Below are positions 33,260 through 39,203 of a DNA stretch of 39,203 bases, in pieces. The notes beneath the pieces are model-generated. The model had not been told where the DNA came from and did no database searches. It saw nothing but the letters and a program-made list of their open reading frames with translations. The stretch is taken from contig JAUIIS010000010.1 of NCBI GenBank assembly GCA_030431575.1, positions 1-39,203 of the forward strand, written 5' to 3'. This DNA is from Acidimicrobiia bacterium (GTDB lineage: Bacteria > Actinomycetota > Acidimicrobiia > Acidimicrobiales > UBA8592). Each line of letters opens with the position of its first letter. Within the stretch, counting starts at the first letter, position 1. Both the position numbers and the translations under genes were made by a program.

Positions 33260-34945
33260 CTAGCTGTTCTGATTATTGATGTTTTCAAGCACTCGAAGCC
33301 TCGCACGGGCCATGGGTAGCAAGTCGCCTTCAAGGACCTCGTTTGTCGAGTAGTCGATGGGGCAGTCGATAATTGAAACGCCGGACTCGCTAATCGCACG
33401 ATGCAGCACTTCAGCGAATGGACGGTCGTGACTAACCCGATGGCCGTTTGCGCCGAAGGCCGCGGCTAACTGCACGAGGTCCGGGTTACCCAACGAAACG
33501 CTTTCGCGAGGACGATCTTGTTCCTCCTGGTGCCATCCAATGAAGCCGTAGGCGTCGTCTCGGAGAACCACAACGGTGAGGTCGAGGTCGAGCCGACAGG
33601 CTGTCTCTACGTCTTGGACGTTCATGAGGAAGCCGCCGTCGCCACAGACACCCACGACGGTTCGATCCGGATGAACCCGCTTGGCTTCCATCGCGGTCGC
33701 CAACCCAGCCCCCATCGTCGCCAAAGCGTTGTCGAGTAAGAGGGTGTTTGGCGCTTCACAGGAGTAGTGGCGGGCGAACCAGAGTTTGTAGGCCCCATTG
33801 TCCAAGGCAACGACGTCGTGGGGTTTCAGCTGGCTCCGAAGCTCTCGAGCGATGTTCAGCGGTGCTGGCGGGAAAGAACTCTCCGTTGCTTCCTCCTCTT
33901 CCAACAGGTTGACGATGGCTTGCCGTCGGGTCGCCATCTCGTCAGGGGGCCGGCGCTGTACGAGGGGCACCAGGTTGTCCAAGCTCGACGCGCAGTCGCC
34001 AACGCACTGCACCGTTGCTTGGTAGCCCCGCTCCAGCGGAGCGGGCCACGGGGCGAGATGGACAATCGTGATGTCTTCTCTAGGGTTCCAGGCCAAGGGC
34101 GGGTGCTCAACGGGAGAATAACCAACGGTCAGAACCACATCGGCGTCGGCGATCGCTAGGTGCGCATAGTCGCCACGGTGCATACCCAGTGTCCGCATTG
34201 AGAGTGGGTGGCTTTCCGGGATTGCACCTTTGCCCATCTGCGTAGCGAGGACCCCTATGCCTGTGGCTTCGGCGAAGCGGGTCAGTGCGTCGGCAACCGA
34301 GCCTTGTGTGGCGCCACCACTCGCCAAGACTACGGGCTGTTCCGCCGAATTGAGCAAGGCGGCAGCGAGGCCCAGCGACGCGGCCGTAGGACCGATGCTC
34401 GGCTGTGGGGTCGGCGAGCGCTTCGTCGTTACCTCCGCCCCGGCCACGTCCTCGGGGATCTCGATCAGCGCCACGCCGGGGCGCCCCGCAACTGCCTGAG
34501 CGAACGCCACGTCGATCACGACGTCCACGTTGGCGGGGTCGTGTAGCGTCACCGCAGTCTTCGTGACCGGTCTCGCGACGCTGGTTACATCGAGCACCTG
34601 GAAGGATCCCTCATCGTTGTCTCGCAACGGCTTCTGCCCCGTGATCGCTACTACTGGCATACCACCGAGTTGTGCATGTGCCAGTCCAGTAACGAGGTTG
34701 GTTGCGCCTGGACCGAGGGTCGCCAAGCACACGCCGGGCTCACCAGTAAGCCGCCCATGTGTCGCGGCCATGAACGCGGCGTGTTGCTCGTGCCTGGTCG
34801 CCACAAACTCGATGTCTGAGCGACCCAAGGCCTCTACGACAGCTAAGTTCTCCTCGCCGGGCAACCCAAAAACAGTTGCTACGCCGTGCGCCTCGAGTCG
34901 AGAGGTAAGCCGCTGTGCCACGTTTTGCCGTTCTAACGGCTCCAT
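33260..34945 (-). CDS. ThDP-dependent acetolactate synthase/2-oxoacid decarboxylase-like enzyme
   Basis: A 561-residue thiamin-diphosphate enzyme with the three standard domains. Catalytic Glu53 is in RHEQHAAFMA and follows GLPGEEN (27-33). The central domain has VVLASGGATQGS. The ThDP-binding motif starts at GDGGFLMNVQDVETA and ends at LRDDAYGFIGWHQ, with Asp where Asn is usual. It resembles both acetolactate synthases and the cyanobacterial 2-oxoglutarate decarboxylase, which also carries GLPGEEN and pairs with a succinate-semialdehyde dehydrogenase gene. No small regulatory subunit (ilvH) gene is nearby, which argues against branched-chain synthesis. The substrate is not settled. Confidence 0.85.
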   Translation of the reverse strand: MEPLERQNVAQRLTSRLEAHGVATVFGLPGEENLAVVEALGRSDIEFVATRHEQHAAFMAATHGRLTGEPGVCLATLGPGATNLVTGLAHAQLGGMPVVAITGQKPLRDNDEGSFQVLDVTSVARPVTKTAVTLHDPANVDVVIDVAFAQAVAGRPGVALIEIPEDVAGAEVTTKRSPTPQPSIGPTAASLGLAAALLNSAEQPVVLASGGATQGSVADALTRFAEATGIGVLATQMGKGAIPESHPLSMRTLGMHRGDYAHLAIADADVVLTVGYSPVEHPPLAWNPREDITIVHLAPWPAPLERGYQATVQCVGDCASSLDNLVPLVQRRPPDEMATRRQAIVNLLEEEEATESSFPPAPLNIARELRSQLKPHDVVALDNGAYKLWFARHYSCEAPNTLLLDNALATMGAGLATAMEAKRVHPDRTVVGVCGDGGFLMNVQDVETACRLDLDLTVVVLRDDAYGFIGWHQEEQDRPRESVSLGNPDLVQLAAAFGANGHRVSHDRPFAEVLHRAISESGVSIIDCPIDYSTNEVLEGDLLPMARARLRVLENINNQNS

Positions 34946-34962
34946 TCCGTGTTCTCCTACCC

Positions 34963-34983
34963 GTGGGCTGCCGTGCAGCCCAC
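34963..34983. promoter_or_regulatory. Inverted repeat upstream of ThDP-enzyme gene
   Basis: GTGGGCTGC-CGT-GCAGCCCAC is a perfect 9-bp stem with a 3-base loop, 17 bp upstream of the ThDP-enzyme start, and directly beside a minus-strand GGGTA (34958-34962). It could be an operator, an attenuator-like fold or a weak terminator for the ferredoxin gene. Confidence 0.4.
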
Positions 34984-35058
34984 AACCTTGTTGTCGGTGT
35001 TTCCTCGGCGGCCCGCAAGTACCGAAGCCGCCTGCCTGATCCTGGACCCACTTCTGCC

Positions 35059-35397
35059 TTACGAAGCGTTGGCAAAGACGAATTTGTTTGTGGCGATGAA
35101 CTCAGCTTCAGCTTCGGGAACCTGGTCCGCCGGGAAGATGGCGTCAACCGGACAGACGGGCATACATGCATCACAAGCGGTGCATTCGTCTGGATTGATG
35201 TAGAGCATCCGGTCGCCATGCAGATAACGGAGCTCTGGATGTGGCTCAGCGGTGTTCGCAACCTCGCCGTCCTCAAACCGGGCAACCAGGTGACCGTCGG
35301 CAATCTCATAGATGCATTGGACCGGACAAACCTCAACACATGCCTTGTCTGTGACGTCAAAACAGGGTGAAGTGATCACGTAGGGTTCGGTGCTCAT
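35059..35397 (-). CDS. Ferredoxin, two-cluster (7Fe/8Fe) type
   Basis: A 112-residue ferredoxin. The second cluster motif is canonical 4Fe-4S (CTACDACMPVCPVDAIF). The first, CFDVTDKACVEVCPVQCIY, has the wide spacing seen in FdxA-type 3Fe-4S/4Fe-4S proteins. A 40-residue insert between the clusters (EIADGHL to DRMLYINPDE) is longer than in classic FdxA. It carries electrons to or from redox enzymes. It lies between the UspA gene (55 bp upstream) and the ThDP gene (113 bp downstream) on one strand. Low-potential electrons for the ThDP-enzyme pair are not needed by the known chemistry, so its partner is open. Confidence 0.92.
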   Translation of the reverse strand: MSTEPYVITSPCFDVTDKACVEVCPVQCIYEIADGHLVARFEDGEVANTAEPHPELRYLHGDRMLYINPDECTACDACMPVCPVDAIFPADQVPEAEAEFIATNKFVFANAS

Positions 35398-35452
35398 AAG
35401 TAGGTCCTTTCAGGGATTCGAATCAAGTGCTTGCGAGTCTTCGCACAGCTAT

Positions 35453-35884
35453 TCATCGAACGATCACGACCGAGCATGGTGCGTTGTCGATGAGGAAGTG
35501 CCCCACTGAGGGGTCAAGCAAACGTCCCCAGAATCCTCGATCGCGAGACCCGATCACGATGAGATCGGTTGATGCATCCGAGGCAGCATCGCAGATAGCC
35601 GTTCCTGTGTGACCACTGGAGGTCTTGACCTTTGCATCGACGGGAAGCCGATCTGCCTTTGTCTGCGCAGTCTCCGCGGCAGCGTTTGCCGCTGCTGCAT
35701 CAAGATCAGCGTGAAAGTGGGCCGCCGTAGTGAAGGATCCAGCGCCCCACGCCCCAAGTATCAGGGGCTGGTGGTCGGCGACACTCAGGACGCTGTAGCT
35801 GGCGTCGCGTCCAAAGAAGCTGAAGGCTGCATCTACGGCGTGACGCGATTCGAGCGAGTTATCGACAGCTATCAGCACGTTCAT
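35453..35884 (-). CDS. Universal stress protein (UspA family)
   Basis: A 143-residue Usp domain starting MNVLIAVDNSLES, the classic first strand with the ATP-contacting Asp. The end reads LIVIGSRDRGFWGRLLDPSVGHFL, close to the G-x2-G-x9-G-S ATP-binding motif but with Arg at the second Gly, so ATP binding is uncertain. The last strand APCSVVIVR is typical. A SigB-type promoter lies 35 bp upstream on the same strand, and the ferredoxin, ThDP-enzyme and dehydrogenase genes follow in the same direction. Confidence 0.9.
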   Translation of the reverse strand: MNVLIAVDNSLESRHAVDAAFSFFGRDASYSVLSVADHQPLILGAWGAGSFTTAAHFHADLDAAAANAAAETAQTKADRLPVDAKVKTSSGHTGTAICDAASDASTDLIVIGSRDRGFWGRLLDPSVGHFLIDNAPCSVVIVR

Positions 35885-35919
35885 AGTGAGAGCCCTTCTT
35901 CTTGCGGTTTACCTAGGCA

Positions 35920-35944
35920 TACCCACCCTCGGGAGGACTGAAAC
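35920..35944 (-). promoter_or_regulatory. SigB/SigF-type promoter of UspA gene
   Basis: On the minus strand GTTT (35941-35944), 16-bp spacer, GGGTA followed by T (35919-35924), the fullest match to GGGTAT in the window. It lies 35 bp ahead of the UspA start and may serve the ferredoxin and ThDP genes too. Confidence 0.72.
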
Positions 35945-36049
35945 ATCGCGTGACATCTCCGGACCGCAGTCGGCAGAGCGGGTGGCATCTCGCATGGCCC
36001 GTGAGTTCCAAAGATGTGACGTGGTCGGTCTGCATTGGAGGCACGAACC

Positions 36050-36074
36050 GTTTAACGACTGGTCAACCTGGGTA
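36050..36074 (+). promoter_or_regulatory. SigB/SigF-type promoter of zinc-ribbon gene
   Basis: GTTTAA (36050-36055) with a 16-bp gap between GTTT and GGGTA (36070-36074). The ATG comes 10 bp after GGGTA, so the mRNA is probably leaderless. It is divergent from the UspA promoter. Confidence 0.72.
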
Positions 36075-36084
36075 ACTCCTGGCT

Positions 36085-36468
36085 ATGAACGCTCAAAGCT
36101 TTTCTGCCCAATCTTCAACAACACTCGTTGACGTCCTCCGCGACCTGCGATCTGCTGGTTTCGGCGGCCAGTTCGTTCCTCAAAAGGATGGATCGATCAG
36201 ATGTACGAACTGTTCCACAGCGGAAGCTTCGGGCGCTTTCCAGGTCGCCGGCTATCGCCGGGTTGAAGGCGCCAGCGATGCTGCTGACCTCAGCCTTGTC
36301 GCGTGGACGCGGTGTCCATCCTGCTCCACTGGCGGTGTCCTCACGCTCGGATACGGCCCCAATGCGACGCCCAGCGACGAGGCGGTTTTTTGCGAGCTTG
36401 AGCTCGATACGTCGAACGCTCCAGGCGCAACGCCTCGAGAAGCAAGCTGGCCACAAGAAGCAACCTGA
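36085..36468 (+). CDS. Hypothetical zinc-ribbon-like protein
   Basis: 127 residues. Two CxxC pairs (RCTNCST near residue 40 and RCPSCST near residue 77) could bind one zinc ion. Between them lies a strand-rich stretch (FQVAGYRRVEGASDAADLS), and the last 25 residues are disordered. I recognise no named family. The ATG at 36085 is set by the promoter position and the lack of a ribosome-binding site. It is the first gene of a SigB-driven transcript that goes on to the Pro-rich peptide and the DUF1206 protein. Confidence 0.72.
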   Translation: MNAQSFSAQSSTTLVDVLRDLRSAGFGGQFVPQKDGSIRCTNCSTAEASGAFQVAGYRRVEGASDAADLSLVAWTRCPSCSTGGVLTLGYGPNATPSDEAVFCELELDTSNAPGATPREASWPQEAT

Positions 36469-36508
36469 TTGCGCCAACCACGTCAGCTTGAATGAGACAG
36501 GAGTTCCA

Positions 36509-36736
36509 ATGAAGAAACCAATGATGACGTCGGACCCAAACCACGATCCAGCGGAGATACCTCCACCACGCACACCCAACCCAGACAAGGTTCCGACCAC
36601 CCCAATCCTTCCGGACCCAGCGACACCAATCATGCCTGGTTCGCCAAGTCCGATAAGCCCAAACGAGCCTCCCCCGCCAGCGAAGCCTGATCCAACGGTC
36701 CCGCCGACGCCAGAGGTCCCTCCACCACCGTCATGA
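36509..36736 (+). CDS. Small proline-rich protein
   Basis: 75 residues, about one third proline, built of loose repeats such as PTTPILPDPATPIMP and PPPPAKPDPTVPPTP. There is no signal peptide and no membrane segment, so it is presumably a disordered cytosolic protein. A CAGGAG site precedes the ATG at 36509. Its stop overlaps the DUF1206 start by 4 bp (ATGA), which supports real translation. The function is unknown; a linker- or scaffold-like partner of the membrane protein is a guess. Confidence 0.7.
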   Translation: MKKPMMTSDPNHDPAEIPPPRTPNPDKVPTTPILPDPATPIMPGSPSPISPNEPPPPAKPDPTVPPTPEVPPPPS

Positions 36737-37590
36737 AAGACCCCATGCCCAAGAGCGCTCGCCGTAACGCCGAAGCCAACGCCCAAACGGCGTTGCAGGT
36801 CGGGTGGCTTGCAAAAGGCTTTGTCTTTGTGGTCATCGGCCTGCTCGGCCTCGAGGTGGCTTGGCGCGGGTTCTCGACCAACGACGCCGACCAGAAGGGA
36901 GCGCTGGAGGCATTGGTGGAGTATCCGGTGGGAAGGGTGGCGGTCTTTGCGGTATCAATCGGGCTGCTGGCGTATGCAGCGTGGCAAGTGTGGGCCGCAA
37001 TCACCCAGGACCACGAAGACGACGAGATGGATCCCGGCGAGTTGATACACCAGCTCAAGCGGGTCGGGTGGATTGGCCTTGGCCTGGTTTACGCTTTGCT
37101 CGCCGTCACCGGGGTTCAGATAGCTCTCAAGGAGAATGGCTCCTCACAAACCAACGGCGGCCCCACTTCGCCCTCCGGTTTGGCCAGCCGCCTCATGGAC
37201 TTGCCCGCAGGACAAATCCTGGTCGGAACAGTGGGGCTGGGAACCATGGCGGTAGGCCTTTACCAACTCATCAAAGGACTTCGACGGAACTTCCTCGATG
37301 ACATCGAAACCGCCAGCCTGCAGGAGTGGCAGGTACGCGCGCTGCGACTACTCGGGGCTACAGGGTTCATTGCTCGAGCATCGCTCATGGGAGTCGCCGG
37401 GTGGCTGCTCGTCGACGCGGCCCGCAAGCATGCACCCGAGCGGGCCGCAGGCATTGACCAGTCGCTCGATGCCCTCGCAGGCGCCCCCGGTGGACAGGTA
37501 CTCCTTGCCATGTGTTCCCTAGGGCTGATCGCAGCTGGAGCGTATGACATGTTGACGTATCGTCGGCAGCGAGTCGACGAGCTGGCATGA
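36733..37590 (+). CDS. DUF1206 membrane protein
   Basis: A 285-residue protein with six hydrophobic helices in three similar pairs, the standard layout of DUF1206 proteins. Repeat starts are visible at VGWLAKGFVFVVIGLLGLEVAW, VGWIGLGLVYALLAVTGVQI and TGFIARASLMGVAGWLLVDA. The function of the family is unknown; it is common in actinobacteria and cyanobacteria. It is the last gene of the zinc-ribbon / Pro-rich operon, and so is probably stress-induced. Confidence 0.9.
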   Translation: MKDPMPKSARRNAEANAQTALQVGWLAKGFVFVVIGLLGLEVAWRGFSTNDADQKGALEALVEYPVGRVAVFAVSIGLLAYAAWQVWAAITQDHEDDEMDPGELIHQLKRVGWIGLGLVYALLAVTGVQIALKENGSSQTNGGPTSPSGLASRLMDLPAGQILVGTVGLGTMAVGLYQLIKGLRRNFLDDIETASLQEWQVRALRLLGATGFIARASLMGVAGWLLVDAARKHAPERAAGIDQSLDALAGAPGGQVLLAMCSLGLIAAGAYDMLTYRRQRVDELA

Positions 37591-37840
37591 ACCCAGCAGG
37601 CCGAGCGCGACCCAACAGCGCGAGCAAACGCTGCACGCGATCAAGGCCGGGCACCGAAGTGGCCCCGCCTTGGGACTGTGGAGTTATCTGATTTTGGCGC
37701 TCCGTCAGCTAGAGCTGGTCATCTCTAGTTGCCGCTTTGCACTCGAGGCGCTTTCGATTTCGATCGGGCAACGAACTGGGCAGTCGCTGAATCAGGCAAG
37801 CTGAATCAGGCAAGGAGACGCCGGTCTCTAGAACGCGCAA
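37591..37840. other. Intergenic region after DUF1206 gene
   Basis: 250 bp with no gene I can support. It holds the tandem duplication at 37787-37814. No promoter of the SigB type was seen, and no terminator for the DUF1206 gene other than the hairpin at 37841-37868. Confidence 0.4.
37787..37814 (+). repeat. Exact tandem 14-bp duplication
   Basis: CTGAATCAGGCAAG occurs twice in a row (37787-37800 and 37801-37814) without change, which suggests a recent slippage event. Confidence 0.7.
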
Positions 37841-37868
37841 AGAGGGCGCCCTAGATCGGGCGCCCTCT
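37841..37868 (-). terminator. Terminator hairpin, csbD side
   Basis: AGAGGGCGCCC-TAGATC-GGGCGCCCTCT is a perfect 11-bp stem with a 6-base loop. On the minus strand it is followed by a short T-run (CTCTTT), so it most likely ends the csbD transcript. On the plus strand ATTTTT follows 14 bp later, so it may serve the DUF1206 operon too. Confidence 0.75.
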
Positions 37869-37915
37869 AGCAGGCAGCATTTTTCGTAGTCGGGATCCGC
37901 CGCCCAGGTAACTGG

Positions 37916-38101
37916 CTAGCTCAACGCATCTTTGACGTCGTCAATCTTGCTTTGGGCCTTGTCTGCGAGATCATCAATCTTCTCTTTGATCTTGCCAGCC
38001 TCCTCTTGGCGATCGCCTTCTTCTTTGAGGTCTTCATTGTCGGTGAGATCGCCAGCTGCTTGTTTTACGCGTCCTGCAATCTTGTCTTTGTCAGCACTCA
38101 T
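37916..38101 (-). CDS. csbD: CsbD family stress protein
   Basis: A 61-residue, highly charged helical protein with the family core KIAGRVKQAAGDLTDNEDLK, followed by repeated Lys/Asp/Glu helix. CsbD is a classic SigB-controlled general-stress protein in Bacillus, of unknown function. The ATG at 38101 follows GAAAGGAA. It is second in a transcript after the 24-residue membrane peptide, under a SigB-type promoter at 38290-38314, and is followed by a strong hairpin. Confidence 0.92.
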   Translation of the reverse strand: MSADKDKIAGRVKQAAGDLTDNEDLKEEGDRQEEAGKIKEKIDDLADKAQSKIDDVKDALS

Positions 38102-38147
38102 TGTGGTTCCTTTCGTTGGGTGGTAGCTCGAACAGGGTTGAGTCAGG

Positions 38148-38222
38148 TCAGACTCGTTTGGCCAAGAAAATGATGGCCAGGATGATCAGGATTGTGACGA
38201 GTACGCCGCCTCCAATAACCAT
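38148..38222 (-). CDS. 24-residue single-helix membrane peptide
   Basis: ATG at 38222, stop at 38148-38150, 24 codons. The peptide is one hydrophobic helix (GGGVLVTILIILAIIFLA) capped by KRV. A strong GAGGAGG site lies 10 bases ahead of the ATG. It lies between a SigB-type promoter and csbD on the same strand, 46 bp before the csbD start. Small one-helix stress peptides are common in other bacteria, but I know no named homologue. It is too short for routine gene calling. Confidence 0.65.
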   Translation of the reverse strand: MVIGGGVLVTILIILAIIFLAKRV

Positions 38223-38289
38223 GATGAATAGTCCTCCTCGTATCGCTCGTGGCGACCCGGGTTGGCCACCATTAGCACTACGACGGAGC

Positions 38290-38314
38290 TACCCCGACAG
38301 AGCCGCGCCTAAAC
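38290..38314 (-). promoter_or_regulatory. SigB/SigF-type promoter of membrane peptide and csbD
   Basis: On the minus strand GTTT (38311-38314), 16-bp spacer, GGGTA (38290-38294). It is 67 bp ahead of the 24-residue peptide gene and about 190 bp ahead of csbD. Confidence 0.7.
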
Positions 38315-38428
38315 CCAACGATTCGCGAAACTTTCAACGGCGCGCAGCAGCGCGCAAAGGGTGTGTTGCCCGCGCGCTGGCTTCGGCGTCCCACGTGTCG
38401 CCTTGGGTCACCACACCCGTGTGGTCAG

Positions 38429-39203
38429 CTAGCCATTGCGAGCAGCGTCGATGGTTGCGTCGATCTCTTCTTGGGTGACACCGCAGGCTTCTGCTGCTGC
38501 GATCACGGGCACCAACGACTCGTCGCTGAAAGTAGCAAGACCGGCGGCCAACAGGTCGCCTTCGGTTGTGTCGGCAAGCAAAGTCTCGCCCGTGCACACC
38601 GCCTTTTGTGGGTCGATCCCAACCCCAGTCATCACGTCGAAGAGCGTGCCTGCCACGAGCCCTTCGGGGCGGTCGGTGCCAAAGGCGCTCAGGTCGAGCT
38701 CCTCGGCCGACTCTGGCGTTGGCGTGGGCTCCGGAGTTGGTGCCGGCGTTGGCGTCGGCAACGCAACGGGCGTGAACTCAACCGCCTCGGCTGTACCACT
38801 GTCGGTATCCGCGGCCGTGTAGACCCCGACCACCACTGCAACCATGATGACCGCAGCCACTGCGGAGGCGACGACACGATTGCGATCCACTGATGCAAGT
38901 CGCACCGCGGTTTCGTCCGTGGTGCTGAGCAAGTTGCGCTGATCTGCCCAGACCAGCAGCGGCGGAAGGACAACCAGTGCGGCAAGCAAGGCGATGGCCA
39001 CATTGAGCGTGACGATAATGCCGAAGTCGCGCAGCAGCGGCAACGACGACCCAATCAGCACACCGAAGCCGCCAATGGTTGTGGCTGCGGAAGTGAAGAA
39101 GGCTCGACCGGTTCTAGCAGATGCCTTGTCGGTGGCGTCTCGCGGTTCCAAACCGTGCTGTCGCTCCTCGAGGTAGCGCGACAAGATCAGCACCGAGAAC
39201 TCG
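38429..39203 (-). CDS. MMPL/RND-type transporter, C-terminal part (runs off window)
   Basis: The frame is open to the window edge, so the 5' part is missing. The visible start (SVLILSRYLEER, then TSAATTIGGFGVLIGSSLPLLRDFG and LPPLLVWADQ) is the last membrane block of MMPL/RND exporters. After it comes one more hydrophobic helix (VVASAVAAVIMVAVVVGVY), a Pro/Thr linker (PTPTPAPTPEPTPTP) and an extra domain of about 100 residues with two cysteines. That tail is unusual for MMPL proteins and is probably outside the membrane. The cargo is unknown. Confidence 0.8.
   Translation of the reverse strand, partial: EFSVLILSRYLEERQHGLEPRDATDKASARTGRAFFTSAATTIGGFGVLIGSSLPLLRDFGIIVTLNVAIALLAALVVLPPLLVWADQRNLLSTTDETAVRLASVDRNRVVASAVAAVIMVAVVVGVYTAADTDSGTAEAVEFTPVALPTPTPAPTPEPTPTPESAEELDLSAFGTDRPEGLVAGTLFDVMTGVGIDPQKAVCTGETLLADTTEGDLLAAGLATFSDESLVPVIAAAEACGVTQEEIDATIDAARNG

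Noticed and set aside
33260-34945. IlvB for branched-chain amino acid synthesis
   Set aside because: No ilvH, ilvC or related gene is nearby, and pairing with a GabD-like dehydrogenase in a stress row fits poorly; not excluded.

Overview
The window is about 39 kb of GC-rich DNA with densely packed genes. It most likely comes from an uncultured actinobacterium, and the class Acidimicrobiia is my best guess. I base this on a SigB/SigF-type partner-switching system, several near-leaderless start codons, an amphi-Trp protein, crotonase-rich lipid genes, DUF1206 and DUF1295 proteins, a heliorhodopsin, and a small conserved-looking protein coupled to gltX. The taxonomic call is inference. I saw no rRNA, tRNA, CRISPR array, phage genes or intact transposase.

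Left part (1-20.9 kb) is mixed housekeeping and metabolism. It holds the end of an MFS transporter, a GH3 beta-glucosidase divergent from a diguanylate cyclase, a YdcF-like envelope protein, gltX with a coupled upstream gene, an MFS exporter and a site-2 protease. A 168-bp MITE-like element sits between the protease and a pyridoxamine-oxidase-fold gene. Then come another MFS gene, a four-gene osmoprotectant ABC operon (permease, CBS-containing ATPase, permease, substrate-binding lipoprotein), a zinc-type CDF exporter, two crotonases without the usual catalytic glutamates, an amphi-Trp protein, a lipoprotein and a DUF1295 membrane protein.

Right part (20.9-38.3 kb) is a general-stress island. 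Its core is a complete partner-switching set: two PP2C phosphatases, two STAS antagonists, an intact and a degenerate HATPase, and a SigB/SigF-family sigma factor that overlaps the degenerate HATPase by 4 bp. Eight sites match GTTT-N15/16-GGGTA, the known promoter form of this sigma family, and each lies just upstream of a gene start. They precede a cation/proton antiporter, a helical protein with a SAP/Rho-N-like end, the STAS-HATPase-PP2C operon, the operon that contains MscS and the sigma factor itself, a heliorhodopsin, a UspA gene that leads a ferredoxin / ThDP-enzyme / aldehyde dehydrogenase row, a zinc-ribbon protein followed by a Pro-rich peptide and a DUF1206 protein, and a 24-residue membrane peptide plus csbD. 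A ninth, weaker site precedes a hemerythrin gene.

Taken together, the sequence predicts a self-amplifying stress regulon in which the sigma factor drives its own regulators and effectors for ion and osmotic balance, redox, carbon bypass and membrane protection. A light-sensing heliorhodopsin sits inside the regulon, 75 bp after the sigma gene. The window closes with the C-terminal part of an MMPL/RND transporter that runs off the right edge.
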